A DNA stretch of 18,496 nt from CAYGLF01 sp964350945 (GTDB lineage Bacteria; Chlamydiota; Chlamydiia; Chlamydiales; JAAZZY01). The stretch lies in contig CAYGLF010000018.1 of the NCBI GenBank assembly GCA_964350945.1, positions 1 through 18,496 of the forward strand. The letters are read 5' to 3'. The notes below the pieces were generated by a model, which saw nothing but the letters and a program-made list of their open reading frames with translations, was not told the origin of the DNA and made no database searches. The position numbers and the translations under genes were made by a program. Of the stretch, positions 1 to 7,258 are shown in pieces (position 1 is the first letter of the stretch; each line of letters begins with the position of its first letter).

Positions 1-774
1 AATAAATTGATACGAATCAAGCTGCTTTTTAATAAAGGGGTCCAAAAGGTATTTCCTCTGCATACACTTACTATATAGAGACTGGAAACCAAGAGCCCCT
101 AGAGAAAAAGAGCACCCATGATCTGACAAGTAGACGTTAGTAATACGTTTAACCATATTAATTGATAAATAAAAAGAAGAGGGCAATAAAAAACCATGGT
201 AGAGTGTCTCATTAGAAGTTGTTTTTAATTGATGTAACGCTTCCAGTGAATACGCTACATCAATTAAAAAAAGTTCCTTCTCAGCAGTGGTAAGAGTTTT
301 ATCTAGAAGATAGTGAGAGAGGTTCATTAAGGTCTGCCCTGTTGGCAGCATATACTGCAGTTCAACATTGACTAGTTGTTGATTTTGCACTTTAATCATG
401 TTTTTTGGAAAATGCTGTGATCCACTTCTATCCAATAGGAGGTGATATTCTCCAAAACGCTGTACTATTTGATCGCTATAGAGTTCTGGATAAAAAATAA
501 GACTCTGCCCAAAACGGCCATCGGTTAAGGTTACGACCTGCTTTTTTCCAAAAAAGTCACTTTTGGCAAATCCTTTAAAAGTAAGCTCTTTAAGTTGAGA
601 TTCTGTTTTTTTAAACTGACTATGATGACATTTAGTTAAGTCTTTTTGCCTGGAGAACTTCAACCAAAAATAGAAATAGAAAAAAGAAACAATGCAAAAC
701 GAAATTATTAAAAATAATAAAACATCTCCGATGGGAGATGACAGTGCTTCTTTAAGCGGAAAGAAAAAATTCAT
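1..774 (-). CDS. Membrane-anchored protein-kinase-like protein, probable pseudokinase (C-terminus beyond window)
   Basis: The frame is open from an ATG at 774 to the window edge, giving 258 residues with no stop. A hydrophobic segment at about residues 18-38 is followed by a basic stretch, which suggests an N-terminal anchor with the rest in the cytoplasm. Residues 136-183 resemble the hinge and alpha-E region of Hanks-type kinases (YMLPTGQTL, then SLEALHQL). HGFLLPSS (193-200) lines up without gaps on the kinase catalytic loop HRDLKPSN, and DHG (218-220) on DFG. In that alignment the catalytic Asp is Phe, the loop Lys is Leu and the Asn is Ser, while the metal-binding Asp of DFG is kept. I cannot place a clear VAIK lysine or a glycine-rich loop. 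The likely role is therefore binding or scaffolding rather than phosphotransfer. The kinase assignment is inference from motif spacing; a generic membrane protein is the alternative. A sigma70-like promoter lies about 40 bases upstream. No strong ribosome site is seen. Confidence 0.6.
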   Translation of the reverse strand, partial: MNFFFPLKEALSSPIGDVLLFLIISFCIVSFFYFYFWLKFSRQKDLTKCHHSQFKKTESQLKELTFKGFAKSDFFGKKQVVTLTDGRFGQSLIFYPELYSDQIVQRFGEYHLLLDRSGSQHFPKNMIKVQNQQLVNVELQYMLPTGQTLMNLSHYLLDKTLTTAEKELFLIDVAYSLEALHQLKTTSNETLYHGFLLPSSFYLSINMVKRITNVYLSDHGCSFSLGALGFQSLYSKCMQRKYLLDPFIKKQLDSYQFI

Positions 775-811
775 AAAAAGGTGACAACACGTTTAAAAAA
801 TTAAAGGATAG

Positions 812-840
812 AAAATAAGCGTTTTGGATCTATTTTTCAA
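812..840 (-). promoter_or_regulatory. Sigma70-type promoter for the kinase-like gene
   Basis: On the minus strand there is TTGAAA (835-840), a 17-base spacer and TATTTT (812-817). Predicted initiation near 805 leaves a leader of about 30 bases before the ATG at 774. The rest of 775-1048 shows no gene, RNA or repeat that I can support. Confidence 0.45.
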
Positions 841-1048
841 TCAATTAGAGACCTGCATTGATTTTTATTGCTAATACAACTTCTATTAACCTACTGGTAA
901 ACCAAATCACCTCTAGAAACCACGAACTGTCTAATAAAATATTTATTTTAAGACTAAAACTTTATAGAATTCCGCTCTTTTTGGAGAACGACGAAACTTT
1001 TTTTTTGCATATCTAATAAATTGTTATGCCTCGCATTTACTAAGGAGT

Positions 1049-1444
1049 ATGAATTTGTAGACAGGCATCTTATCATTTAATATACCAATTGCAATACAGG
1101 AGCTTTAAGAACAGAATATCTTTTACAGAAAAAAAATGGAAGAAGGGGCTTTAGCTTCAGGCGTTACTATTTTATCCTCAGCTAAGCATCACTTTGAACC
1201 GGAAGGAATGAGACACATATTGCTACTTGCAGAAAGTCATGTAAGCATTCATACTTACCCTGACCTTGAAGCCTGCTTTGTTGATTTTTTTACATGTGGA
1301 ACTCAATTTAAATTAGATAAATTTGACCAAATTCTATCAGCTTTTTTAGAACCTAAGAAAAAACCCAACAAGCTACTACACCATCAAGAATCGTGTTATG
1401 AGATTCCCTTTACTTGTTTGCCTCAGCTATCATCAGATCGGTAA
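1049..1444 (+). pseudogene. speD: Broken S-adenosylmethionine decarboxylase proenzyme (SpeD, class 1B)
   Basis: SpeD makes decarboxylated S-adenosylmethionine for spermidine synthesis after self-cleavage to a pyruvoyl enzyme. The open part, 1136-1444 (102 codons), keeps the family core. AESHVSIHTYP contains the cleavage site Glu33/Ser34 and His39, and FFTCG contains Cys54. These match Ser63, His68 and Cys83 of the Thermotoga enzyme (from memory) with a constant offset of 29. The missing 29 residues are present upstream in another frame: RHLII-stop-YTNCNTGALRTEYLLQKK (1063-1134), exactly the 24 positions expected. Three lesions are visible. The ATG at 1049 is out of frame with RHLII, consistent with a one-base loss. 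TAA at 1078-1080 sits where the family has a conserved Glu, one base change from GAA. A run of eight A (1129-1136) carries a one-base shift. No speE is nearby. A short product from the ATG at 1136 would lack the N-terminal strand and is probably not functional. Confidence 0.75.
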
Positions 1445-2866
1445 AATCTCAATTTGCATTTGCAATGAACCCTCGTCTTTGGGGTCTGTTTTACGGAAGT
1501 ATAGATGCCGGTCAAATGTTTTGTTAAAATCTTTGACCATCTGTGATTTTCTATTTTCACGTACTTGTTGTGCCCACATACCTCTTTGAGAGTTCGTCTC
1601 TGGAAAGGTCATGATAACACGTACTTTGTGATAATGAATTTCAATAGAGTCTGCTAAGTTGAACATAGAAGCTTTGTTTCCACTTGATAAAATGGATGCA
1701 CCTGAAGATAAATTGGTGTAAAAAGCCACATCGATGTCCACATCTTGTGGATGAGAGAAGGTAAGCAATAGAGTTGTTGGGGTCAATTGTTGAATAATCG
1801 TGAAAGAGCCCATTTGTAAGACTAAAGAATCTGCGCGACCTTTTTGATTTTGAAGTAAAAGCTTCAGGGGATAAAAGCCTCCCCTTTTCTCCCAACTTTC
1901 CCGATCAAGGTTGAAATAGCTATAACTAAATAGCTCCTGATTTTCAGTGAAAATCTCAAAAGGAGCCAAGGAATATGAAAAAGACTTCTTCGCTTGGATA
2001 GGAGCCTCTCTGCAAGGGGTCTTTAATAAAAGAGCTTCTAAACGGTCTGCATCCAAAAGAGGTGCTTTTTCCTGGGAAAGCCATCCACACATATAATCAT
2101 GATAAAGTGTGGGCTCTTGATGATCTTCAAAAACATGTTCGTTTAAACCAGCACCTATATAAGACTTTAACTCAACAGACCACGATTTCACTAAAAAATC
2201 CCAGAAAACATCAAAGGCAATCTGCGTATGCTCATCTTCAACTATCTGTAAAAATAAAATCATTTTTGCAAGATGACGCGTACTTCCCCAGCTTTTGTTA
2301 GGCCCTTGAGCAATAACTTTTTCAAGCATTTTCTCCCCTTGCAGTTCAATCGCTGACAGCTCTAGCAATCCGCCCACCGCTTTCAAAAGACAAGCTTCTT
2401 GCAGGCGCAGTAAGTATGAGTGCTCTTTTTGCTCAACAAGAGCAACGACTCGATTGAGACCTTTAGTAAGAGCTTCATTTATTTTGTGATGAATTTTTTT
2501 AGGTAAAACCGTTTGAAAATCTTTAAAAATCCAAAATAACACCAGTAACATATCGATGATCTCAAACGATCTCTGAACATAAGGGTATTCATGCAAATAA
2601 CGCGGAAACCCTCCACTCTCTTCTCCTTTGTCAATTTGGAAGTTAAGTAACCTATCGATAAGGTCAAACCCTCGCTCCATAGTCGAGCGCTCTTTATTTT
2701 TTAAAAGTGCATAAGCAAATAAAAAATTGTGGTAAATCGCAATGGGATCGCCTTTGACAAAGGGGCGCCCCTCGTAAGAAAGATGTAAAAAACCCGTCTC
2801 TTGACTCTCAAAAGCAGTGGCTGCCTCCAAAGCAAGTTTTACGCTTAATTTCTCTATCTGGCTCAT
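1433..2866 (-). CDS. Conserved-type hypothetical protein, helical N-terminal half and beta-rich C-terminal half
   Basis: I do not recognise this 477-residue protein. It has no signal peptide or membrane helix. Residues 1-280 look alpha-helical, with repeated amphipathic stretches and toroid-like turns such as GGFPRY (85-90). Residues 295-477 are rich in alternating hydrophobic residues (for example SLVLQMGSFTII, 347-358), suggesting a beta sandwich. An alpha toroid followed by a beta sandwich is typical of some polysaccharide lyases and related proteins, but I see no catalytic signature, so no function is assigned. The ATG overlaps the stop of the upstream HAD phosphatase gene by four bases (ATGA). 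It is preceded by a strong GGGAGG ribosome site, so the two are probably co-translated. Its 3' end overlaps the tail of the speD remnant by 12 bases. Confidence 0.8.
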   Translation of the reverse strand: MSQIEKLSVKLALEAATAFESQETGFLHLSYEGRPFVKGDPIAIYHNFLFAYALLKNKERSTMERGFDLIDRLLNFQIDKGEESGGFPRYLHEYPYVQRSFEIIDMLLVLFWIFKDFQTVLPKKIHHKINEALTKGLNRVVALVEQKEHSYLLRLQEACLLKAVGGLLELSAIELQGEKMLEKVIAQGPNKSWGSTRHLAKMILFLQIVEDEHTQIAFDVFWDFLVKSWSVELKSYIGAGLNEHVFEDHQEPTLYHDYMCGWLSQEKAPLLDADRLEALLLKTPCREAPIQAKKSFSYSLAPFEIFTENQELFSYSYFNLDRESWEKRGGFYPLKLLLQNQKGRADSLVLQMGSFTIIQQLTPTTLLLTFSHPQDVDIDVAFYTNLSSGASILSSGNKASMFNLADSIEIHYHKVRVIMTFPETNSQRGMWAQQVRENRKSQMVKDFNKTFDRHLYFRKTDPKDEGSLQMQIEILPI

Positions 2867-3723
2867 TTCCCTCCCACCATTAGAAAAGCTTCTTCAAGAG
2901 CCGGGATAATTCCCATTTTGTGGACGCTAGGGGCGACTATGGTTGCTTGATCGAGCAAGGCTTGCGGAGAATCTGGCATCGCTATCTTCACATCCGCAAT
3001 TTGCAAAAGAGACTCATCATTCGTGTCATTCCCTGCAGAAATAATAGGAGTGGGCAATACATCAGAGGTCATCAGTTCTAAAACCGCCTGACCTTTATTA
3101 ACATCATTTCTCATAATTTGAATAATTGAAAACTGTGGATTTACACTATCTATAACAAGATGAGCATGAAGGTTTGGTTCTTTTTCAAAGATGGGCAATA
3201 GTAGTTGAAGTTCTTCTTTCTTTCCATAAATTTTCCCATAGGGAATTTCCTGAATGGGTAAATCATTAAATGAGTCTACAACCTCCCAGTGACAAGCAAG
3301 GCGAGTCAATTGTTGATTAAAATAGTCTCTCACTTCCTTTTTTAAAAAAGAAGGCCTGTAAAAGCAAGGCTCATTCTGATCAATTCCTCCAAATAAAACA
3401 AAATCATGGCCTAGGGCGTGTATTTTTTTTTCTAAATTGATAAAAGTTGCACAGGATAGATACTTTTTAAGAAGCATCTTTTGCTCCGGCATTTGAAAAG
3501 CACTGGCTCCATTCTGAGGAACTAACAAAAAGGGTGCTGAAAAGTTTTTAAGAGGAGCTGCCGCCAGTGAAAAGGTTCTTCCAGTTACAAAAACCAGCTT
3601 CCAGTGCCGTTTTGCAAGGCCTTCTAAGTAGGCCAAGACTTCATTAGGAATTGAGAGGATGTCTGCAGTGATCGTTCCGTCGATATCTAGGCATATCCAT
3701 CCTTTTGTGCAAGTGCGCTCCAT
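2863..3723 (-). CDS. HAD-superfamily phosphatase (Cof-like, class IIB type)
   Basis: This 286-residue soluble protein has all four HAD motifs in order. Motif I is DIDGT (Asp13, the nucleophile, and Asp15), motif II is VTGR (Thr47), motif III is the Lys in NKGQAV (Lys210), and motif IV is GNDTNDESLL (231-240). The cap domain lies between motifs II and III, as in Cof/YbiV sugar-phosphate phosphatases. The N-KGQAV and GNDTND spacing is typical of that group, which usually acts on phosphorylated sugars or mannosyl-3-phosphoglycerate; the substrate cannot be read from sequence. It is the first gene of a two-gene unit coupled to the downstream 477-residue protein, and is transcribed divergently from the FliO-like gene. 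A TATAAT hexamer (plus-strand 3765-3770, read on minus) lies about 40 bases upstream, with no good -35 partner. Confidence 0.88.
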   Translation of the reverse strand: MERTCTKGWICLDIDGTITADILSIPNEVLAYLEGLAKRHWKLVFVTGRTFSLAAAPLKNFSAPFLLVPQNGASAFQMPEQKMLLKKYLSCATFINLEKKIHALGHDFVLFGGIDQNEPCFYRPSFLKKEVRDYFNQQLTRLACHWEVVDSFNDLPIQEIPYGKIYGKKEELQLLLPIFEKEPNLHAHLVIDSVNPQFSIIQIMRNDVNKGQAVLELMTSDVLPTPIISAGNDTNDESLLQIADVKIAMPDSPQALLDQATIVAPSVHKMGIIPALEEAFLMVGGK

Positions 3724-3804
3724 AGATCTTAAAAATCAATTTATTTAAAATAGTAGATCTGACTATTATAACGCTTTCGTTATTATTTTGCTCGGCTCTT
3801 TATT

Positions 3805-4350
3805 GTGAAACCTATTAATAAATTATTTACTTCGCTCTTTTTAAGCTTCTTTTTAGTCTGTGCTCCCTCCCCTTCTTTTGCACAAGAGCCAGAAGCGCTT
3901 TTACCTCAAGTTTCAGAGTTAATCGATCTAGATGACTCTCTGACCCCCTTTGAAAGCGATGAACCACGCAATGAAATGAGTTATTGGAAAGAATTTTTTC
4001 GCATGATGATGGTCTTGGGAATTATTCTTGGGGTTGTTCTACTCATTGCCTGGATCTTAAAAGGTTTTTTGAATAAACGAGTGCAACAAATTAATGAAAG
4101 TAATGTGATTAAGGTCATCGAACGACGCAATCTTTCACAAAAATCTATGATTTATCTCGTTGAGATTTACCAAAAACAATTTTTAATTGGAGATTCAGCC
4201 CAAGGTGGCATAAGATGCCTTTCTGAATGCTTCCCTCCTCCTGAAGAGGAGATTCAAAGAGCAGTTGCTTCTATCTCCAAACCCTCTTTTATGGATATTT
4301 TACAAAGAAAAATTTCAGAAAAAAAACTAAAACCAGGACTTGAAAAATAA
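3805..4350 (+). CDS. FliO-like secreted/membrane protein
   Basis: The protein has 181 residues from a GTG start; a stop at 3769-3771 precedes it in frame and no upstream ATG exists. An N-terminal signal peptide (about 1-26, cleavage probably after SFA) is followed by an acidic linker, a membrane helix at about 69-90 and a cytoplasmic tail. In the tail, VIKVIERRNLSQKSMIYLVEI then FLIGDSAQGGIRCL reads like the FliO domain, a small cytoplasmic module after a single helix. In flagellated bacteria FliO helps assemble the type III export gate. Chlamydiae retain non-flagellar type III secretion and some flagellar-type homologues, so a type III-related role is possible but unproven. It heads a tight unit: the lipoprotein gene starts two bases after its stop. 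No Shine-Dalgarno site is evident. Confidence 0.7.
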   Translation: MKPINKLFTSLFLSFFLVCAPSPSFAQEPEALLPQVSELIDLDDSLTPFESDEPRNEMSYWKEFFRMMMVLGIILGVVLLIAWILKGFLNKRVQQINESNVIKVIERRNLSQKSMIYLVEIYQKQFLIGDSAQGGIRCLSECFPPPEEEIQRAVASISKPSFMDILQRKISEKKLKPGLEK

Positions 4351-4352
4351 TC

Positions 4353-4520
4353 ATGTTTAAGAAAATAAAATTCACATGCTTACTAGGCCTTTTTATCCTA
4401 CTATCATCGTGCCTCTATAAAATGCCAACAGAAGAGACCTATAGCTTGATTCCCAAAACCAACAATCCCCATTTTATTGGTGAAGAGCAAAACAAGATGC
4501 CCAACCAAGCGGCTTTCTAA
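4353..4520 (+). CDS. Small lipoprotein, 55 residues
   Basis: A short open frame starts with ATG at 4353, two bases after the FliO-like stop, and ends three bases before the dnaQ ATG. The product begins with a lysine-rich n-region, a hydrophobic core (CLLGLFILL) and a lipobox LSSC with Cys20. This predicts lipidation and an mature peptide of only about 36 residues carrying PTEETYSLIPKTNNP. The mature part has no recognisable domain. The lipoprotein signal and the tight fit between two co-directional genes are the grounds for calling it real. No ribosome site is obvious, so translation may be coupled to the upstream gene. Confidence 0.72.
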   Translation: MFKKIKFTCLLGLFILLSSCLYKMPTEETYSLIPKTNNPHFIGEEQNKMPNQAAF

Positions 4521-4523
4521 TTT

Positions 4524-5222
4524 ATGGCTAAAAGAGCAATTTACTACGACACGGAAACGACCGGAGTCCATTTTGAGACGGACTTTATTATCGAACTTGC
4601 AGCTTATGACCCAGTTCGCAACCAAACTTTTGAGCAGCTTATTAAACCCGACATTCCAATTCCCCCCTCAGCAACCGCAATCCATCACATTACAGATGAA
4701 ATGGTCCAAGATAAACCAAGTTTCAAAGAAATTGCCACTCAGTTTGCTGATTTTTGTTCGGGAGATGTTGTTTTAATTGCGCACAACAACGACCGCTTTG
4801 ATAAGCTTTTTATAGAACAAGAATTCGCAAGAGGAGGAGTCGAAGTTCCAGATTGGAATTATTTAGACAGTCTAAAATGGGCCAGAAGATACCGCCCAGA
4901 CCTTCCACGCCACTCTTTGCAGCACCTTAGAGAAGTATATGGATTTGCTGAAAACAACGCTCACAGAGCTTTAGATGATGTGATCATCTTACAACAAGTC
5001 TTCGAAGCAATGATTGATGACCTCTCTATCGAGGAAGCTTATAGCTTAATCAATCAAGAAAGAGCCATCCAGACAATGCCTTTTGGAAAGTATAAAGGAA
5101 AACCTTTGCAACAAGTTCCTGGGGATTACATTGCTTGGCTCTTCAAAAATGGTGCTCTTGACAAGAAAGAAAATGAAAACTTAAGAAAAAGTTTTGAAAA
5201 AGCAGGCCTACTGACCGTTTAA
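4524..5222 (+). CDS. dnaQ: DnaQ-family 3'-5' exonuclease with C-terminal DUF3820 domain
   Basis: This is a DEDDh exonuclease of 232 residues. Exo I is YYDTETTG (Asp9, Glu11), Exo II is AHNNDRFD (Asp93) and Exo III is HRALDD (His147, Asp152), so the active site is complete. Residues about 184-230 (MPFGKYKGKPLQQVPGDYIAWLF) form a DUF3820-type module that often follows such exonucleases. Likely roles are proofreading with DNA polymerase III or general 3'-end trimming. C. trachomatis has a dnaQ paralogue (CT261) close to the same exporter and accA genes. It is the last gene of the plus-strand trio. Its stop codon overlaps the stop of the convergent exporter gene, leaving no room for a terminator between them. 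Confidence 0.9.
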   Translation: MAKRAIYYDTETTGVHFETDFIIELAAYDPVRNQTFEQLIKPDIPIPPSATAIHHITDEMVQDKPSFKEIATQFADFCSGDVVLIAHNNDRFDKLFIEQEFARGGVEVPDWNYLDSLKWARRYRPDLPRHSLQHLREVYGFAENNAHRALDDVIILQQVFEAMIDDLSIEEAYSLINQERAIQTMPFGKYKGKPLQQVPGDYIAWLFKNGALDKKENENLRKSFEKAGLLTV

Positions 5223-7258
5223 TCTGTGCTAGCAAGCACCGTCTCGGATTCTTGCTCTGACTGTCTTTCCCTTCTAAACATCATGTCCCACATTAATTTA
5301 AATCCTGAACAGTTCTCATAAAGGTCTTCACGAGTACCCTCAGCAATTTTTACACCATACTCCATGTAGACAATTTTATCAGCGTCTTCAATTGTTGAAA
5401 GGCGATGAGCAATAATAATTTGCGTCATTTCCCCTTTCAGCTCTAAAATTGCTTGTTTAATTTTATTTTCACTAATAGAGTCTAAGGCAGAGGTTGCTTC
5501 ATCCATAATTAAAATAGGTGCTTTTTTCACTAAGGCACGTGCGATTGCTAGACGCTGCTGCTGCCCTCCAGATAGATTTTTTCCCATTTCAGCTAGCATG
5601 GTCTCATATCCATTGGGCAAACACTGAATAAATTCATCCGCATGAGCACGCTTAGCTGCGCTGAGCACTTCACTTGTGGTATAGTCACGCCCATATGAAA
5701 TATTGTTGCTGACTGAATCATAGAATAAAAAAGGCTTTTGTGAAACGCTAGAGATCCCTTCTCTCAAAGACTTCTGCTTTAAATCTTTAATTGAAACTCC
5801 ATCTACTAAGATATCCCCTTTCTGTATATCATAAAGGCGAGGTAGAAGCTGCGCAATTGTTGACTTCCCAGCTCCCGTAGGGCCAACCAAAGCAACCGTT
5901 TGCCCCTTTTTTACTGTAAAGCTAAAATCTTTTAAGACCCATTCTTCATCATACTTAAACCAGACCTTATCAAATTTTATTTCATTTTCAAACTGTGTGA
6001 ATTCTTTTGCATTGGGTTTATCTTTCACCTCAGGTTCTATATCGAGAACGCTAAACATACGATCTGCTGCAGCAAGTCCTCTTTGAATGCTAATATTCTC
6101 TTCACCAAATTTTTTAATTGGATCGTAGAAAAGATGCAAAAGACCCACATAAACAACGAGATCTGAGACGTGCATTTTAGCAAAATACAACCCATAAATA
6201 ATAATAACTGCTAAGAAGGTAGTTCCTATCATATGCAAAACTGGCCTAGAAATATAGCCATATAGAGCAATCTTTTCTTCAATTTTAGCCGATCTGTCGT
6301 TCATATCATGATATTTTTTTGAAGAAAATTTCTCCATATTAAAAAGCTTTACAGTTTGAATACCTGCTAAGTAATCAACAAGTATGTGAGCAAACTGCTC
6401 CCCATAAATCTGCATCTGCTTTTGAGATTTCCTCGCTTTTTTTGCGAGAAAGATAATCGGAAATCCTAAAAGGGGAAGGCCTACAAAAATAATCAACGAA
6501 AGCTCAAAAGAGAGCATAAATAGCCCAAAAAGACAGCTGATAATAATAAAGGGGAGCTGGCAGTAGTTGATAATGATGGAAATAATTGATGCAGAAACAG
6601 CTCCAGCGTCTGTCCCAACTCTTGCTGATAGCCCACCGATATTATGTTTTTGGAAAAAACTCATAGGAAGTGTCTGTAGGTGTTCAAAATACTGAGCTCT
6701 AAGCTCTTTACTTACCCGTATTCCTACTAATGAAGAGGCATATCTGCTTAAGAAGGTGCAAACGACTTTAAAAAGAGCGACCCCTCCCATCATAATCAGT
6801 AAGAGGGTCACACTATTAGATAGATGTAACTTTTTCCCTACTTGCAACATAATACCTGTAAGCACATTCCGCCCAGTGCTCTTATGCATGTAGCTTGAAG
6901 CATCTCTTTTGGTGATATAGCCTTTCCCATCGACATCAATTTCAGGCCATTTTTCACGCACATCATTTATTGAAATGTTCTCTGCAATGGTCTTCTTTTT
7001 ATTGAGGTGCTGCTTATAGCTGCTTATTTTTTTAGCTAAAAAACCCTGGGTCTTTTCGGGGTTTACTGGAACAACTTTTTCATTTTTTTGAGAGGGGGAA
7101 AATAGGGCAAAAAAATCTGGCCCATTATTTGTAAGTAAACCAATAGAATACATCTCCATCATCGATGATATCTGCATCATCCAAGAGAGGACCACTGTCA
7201 AAAGTAGCAATACAAAGTGTTTCTTATTTTGAAAGGCTAACTTTGTTAAATTCTTCAT
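5219..7258 (-). CDS. msbA: MsbA-like lipid/multidrug ABC exporter with enlarged periplasmic loop
   Basis: This half-transporter has a membrane domain fused to an ATPase. I prefer the ATG at 7258 over a TTG 39 bases upstream (residue 1 at 7297), because the protein then begins MKNLTKLAF and the overlap with accA shrinks to 35 bases. In the longer numbering (692 residues), the first membrane helix is at about 28-55 and the others lie at about 162-185, 235-285 and 350-390. The ATPase has Walker A GPTGAGKST (472-480), Q-loop Gln520, signature LSGGQ (575-579), Walker B ILIMDE (595-600) and His631. MsbA flips lipid A or phospholipids across the inner membrane. Between helices 1 and 2 there is an insertion of about 100 residues. 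It contains DVDGKGYITKRD (121-132), a near-consensus EF-hand loop. It is longer than E. coli MsbA (about 580). It is the last gene after ykuD-like and accA. Confidence 0.88.
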   Translation of the reverse strand: MKNLTKLAFQNKKHFVLLLLTVVLSWMMQISSMMEMYSIGLLTNNGPDFFALFSPSQKNEKVVPVNPEKTQGFLAKKISSYKQHLNKKKTIAENISINDVREKWPEIDVDGKGYITKRDASSYMHKSTGRNVLTGIMLQVGKKLHLSNSVTLLLIMMGGVALFKVVCTFLSRYASSLVGIRVSKELRAQYFEHLQTLPMSFFQKHNIGGLSARVGTDAGAVSASIISIIINYCQLPFIIISCLFGLFMLSFELSLIIFVGLPLLGFPIIFLAKKARKSQKQMQIYGEQFAHILVDYLAGIQTVKLFNMEKFSSKKYHDMNDRSAKIEEKIALYGYISRPVLHMIGTTFLAVIIIYGLYFAKMHVSDLVVYVGLLHLFYDPIKKFGEENISIQRGLAAADRMFSVLDIEPEVKDKPNAKEFTQFENEIKFDKVWFKYDEEWVLKDFSFTVKKGQTVALVGPTGAGKSTIAQLLPRLYDIQKGDILVDGVSIKDLKQKSLREGISSVSQKPFLFYDSVSNNISYGRDYTTSEVLSAAKRAHADEFIQCLPNGYETMLAEMGKNLSGGQQQRLAIARALVKKAPILIMDEATSALDSISENKIKQAILELKGEMTQIIIAHRLSTIEDADKIVYMEYGVKIAEGTREDLYENCSGFKLMWDMMFRRERQSEQESETVLASTD

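Noticed and set aside
1398..1589. Plus-strand frame of 63 codons overlapping the C-terminal end of the 477-residue gene
   Set aside because: It runs antisense through a well supported coding region, shows no family motif and has no ribosome site.
3724..3782. Two AGATCT copies and an ATAACG-CTTT-CGTTAT inverted repeat between the HAD and FliO-like genes
   Set aside because: Six-base repeats in a short AT-rich spacer are expected by chance; only the TATAAT overlapping this area is worth noting.
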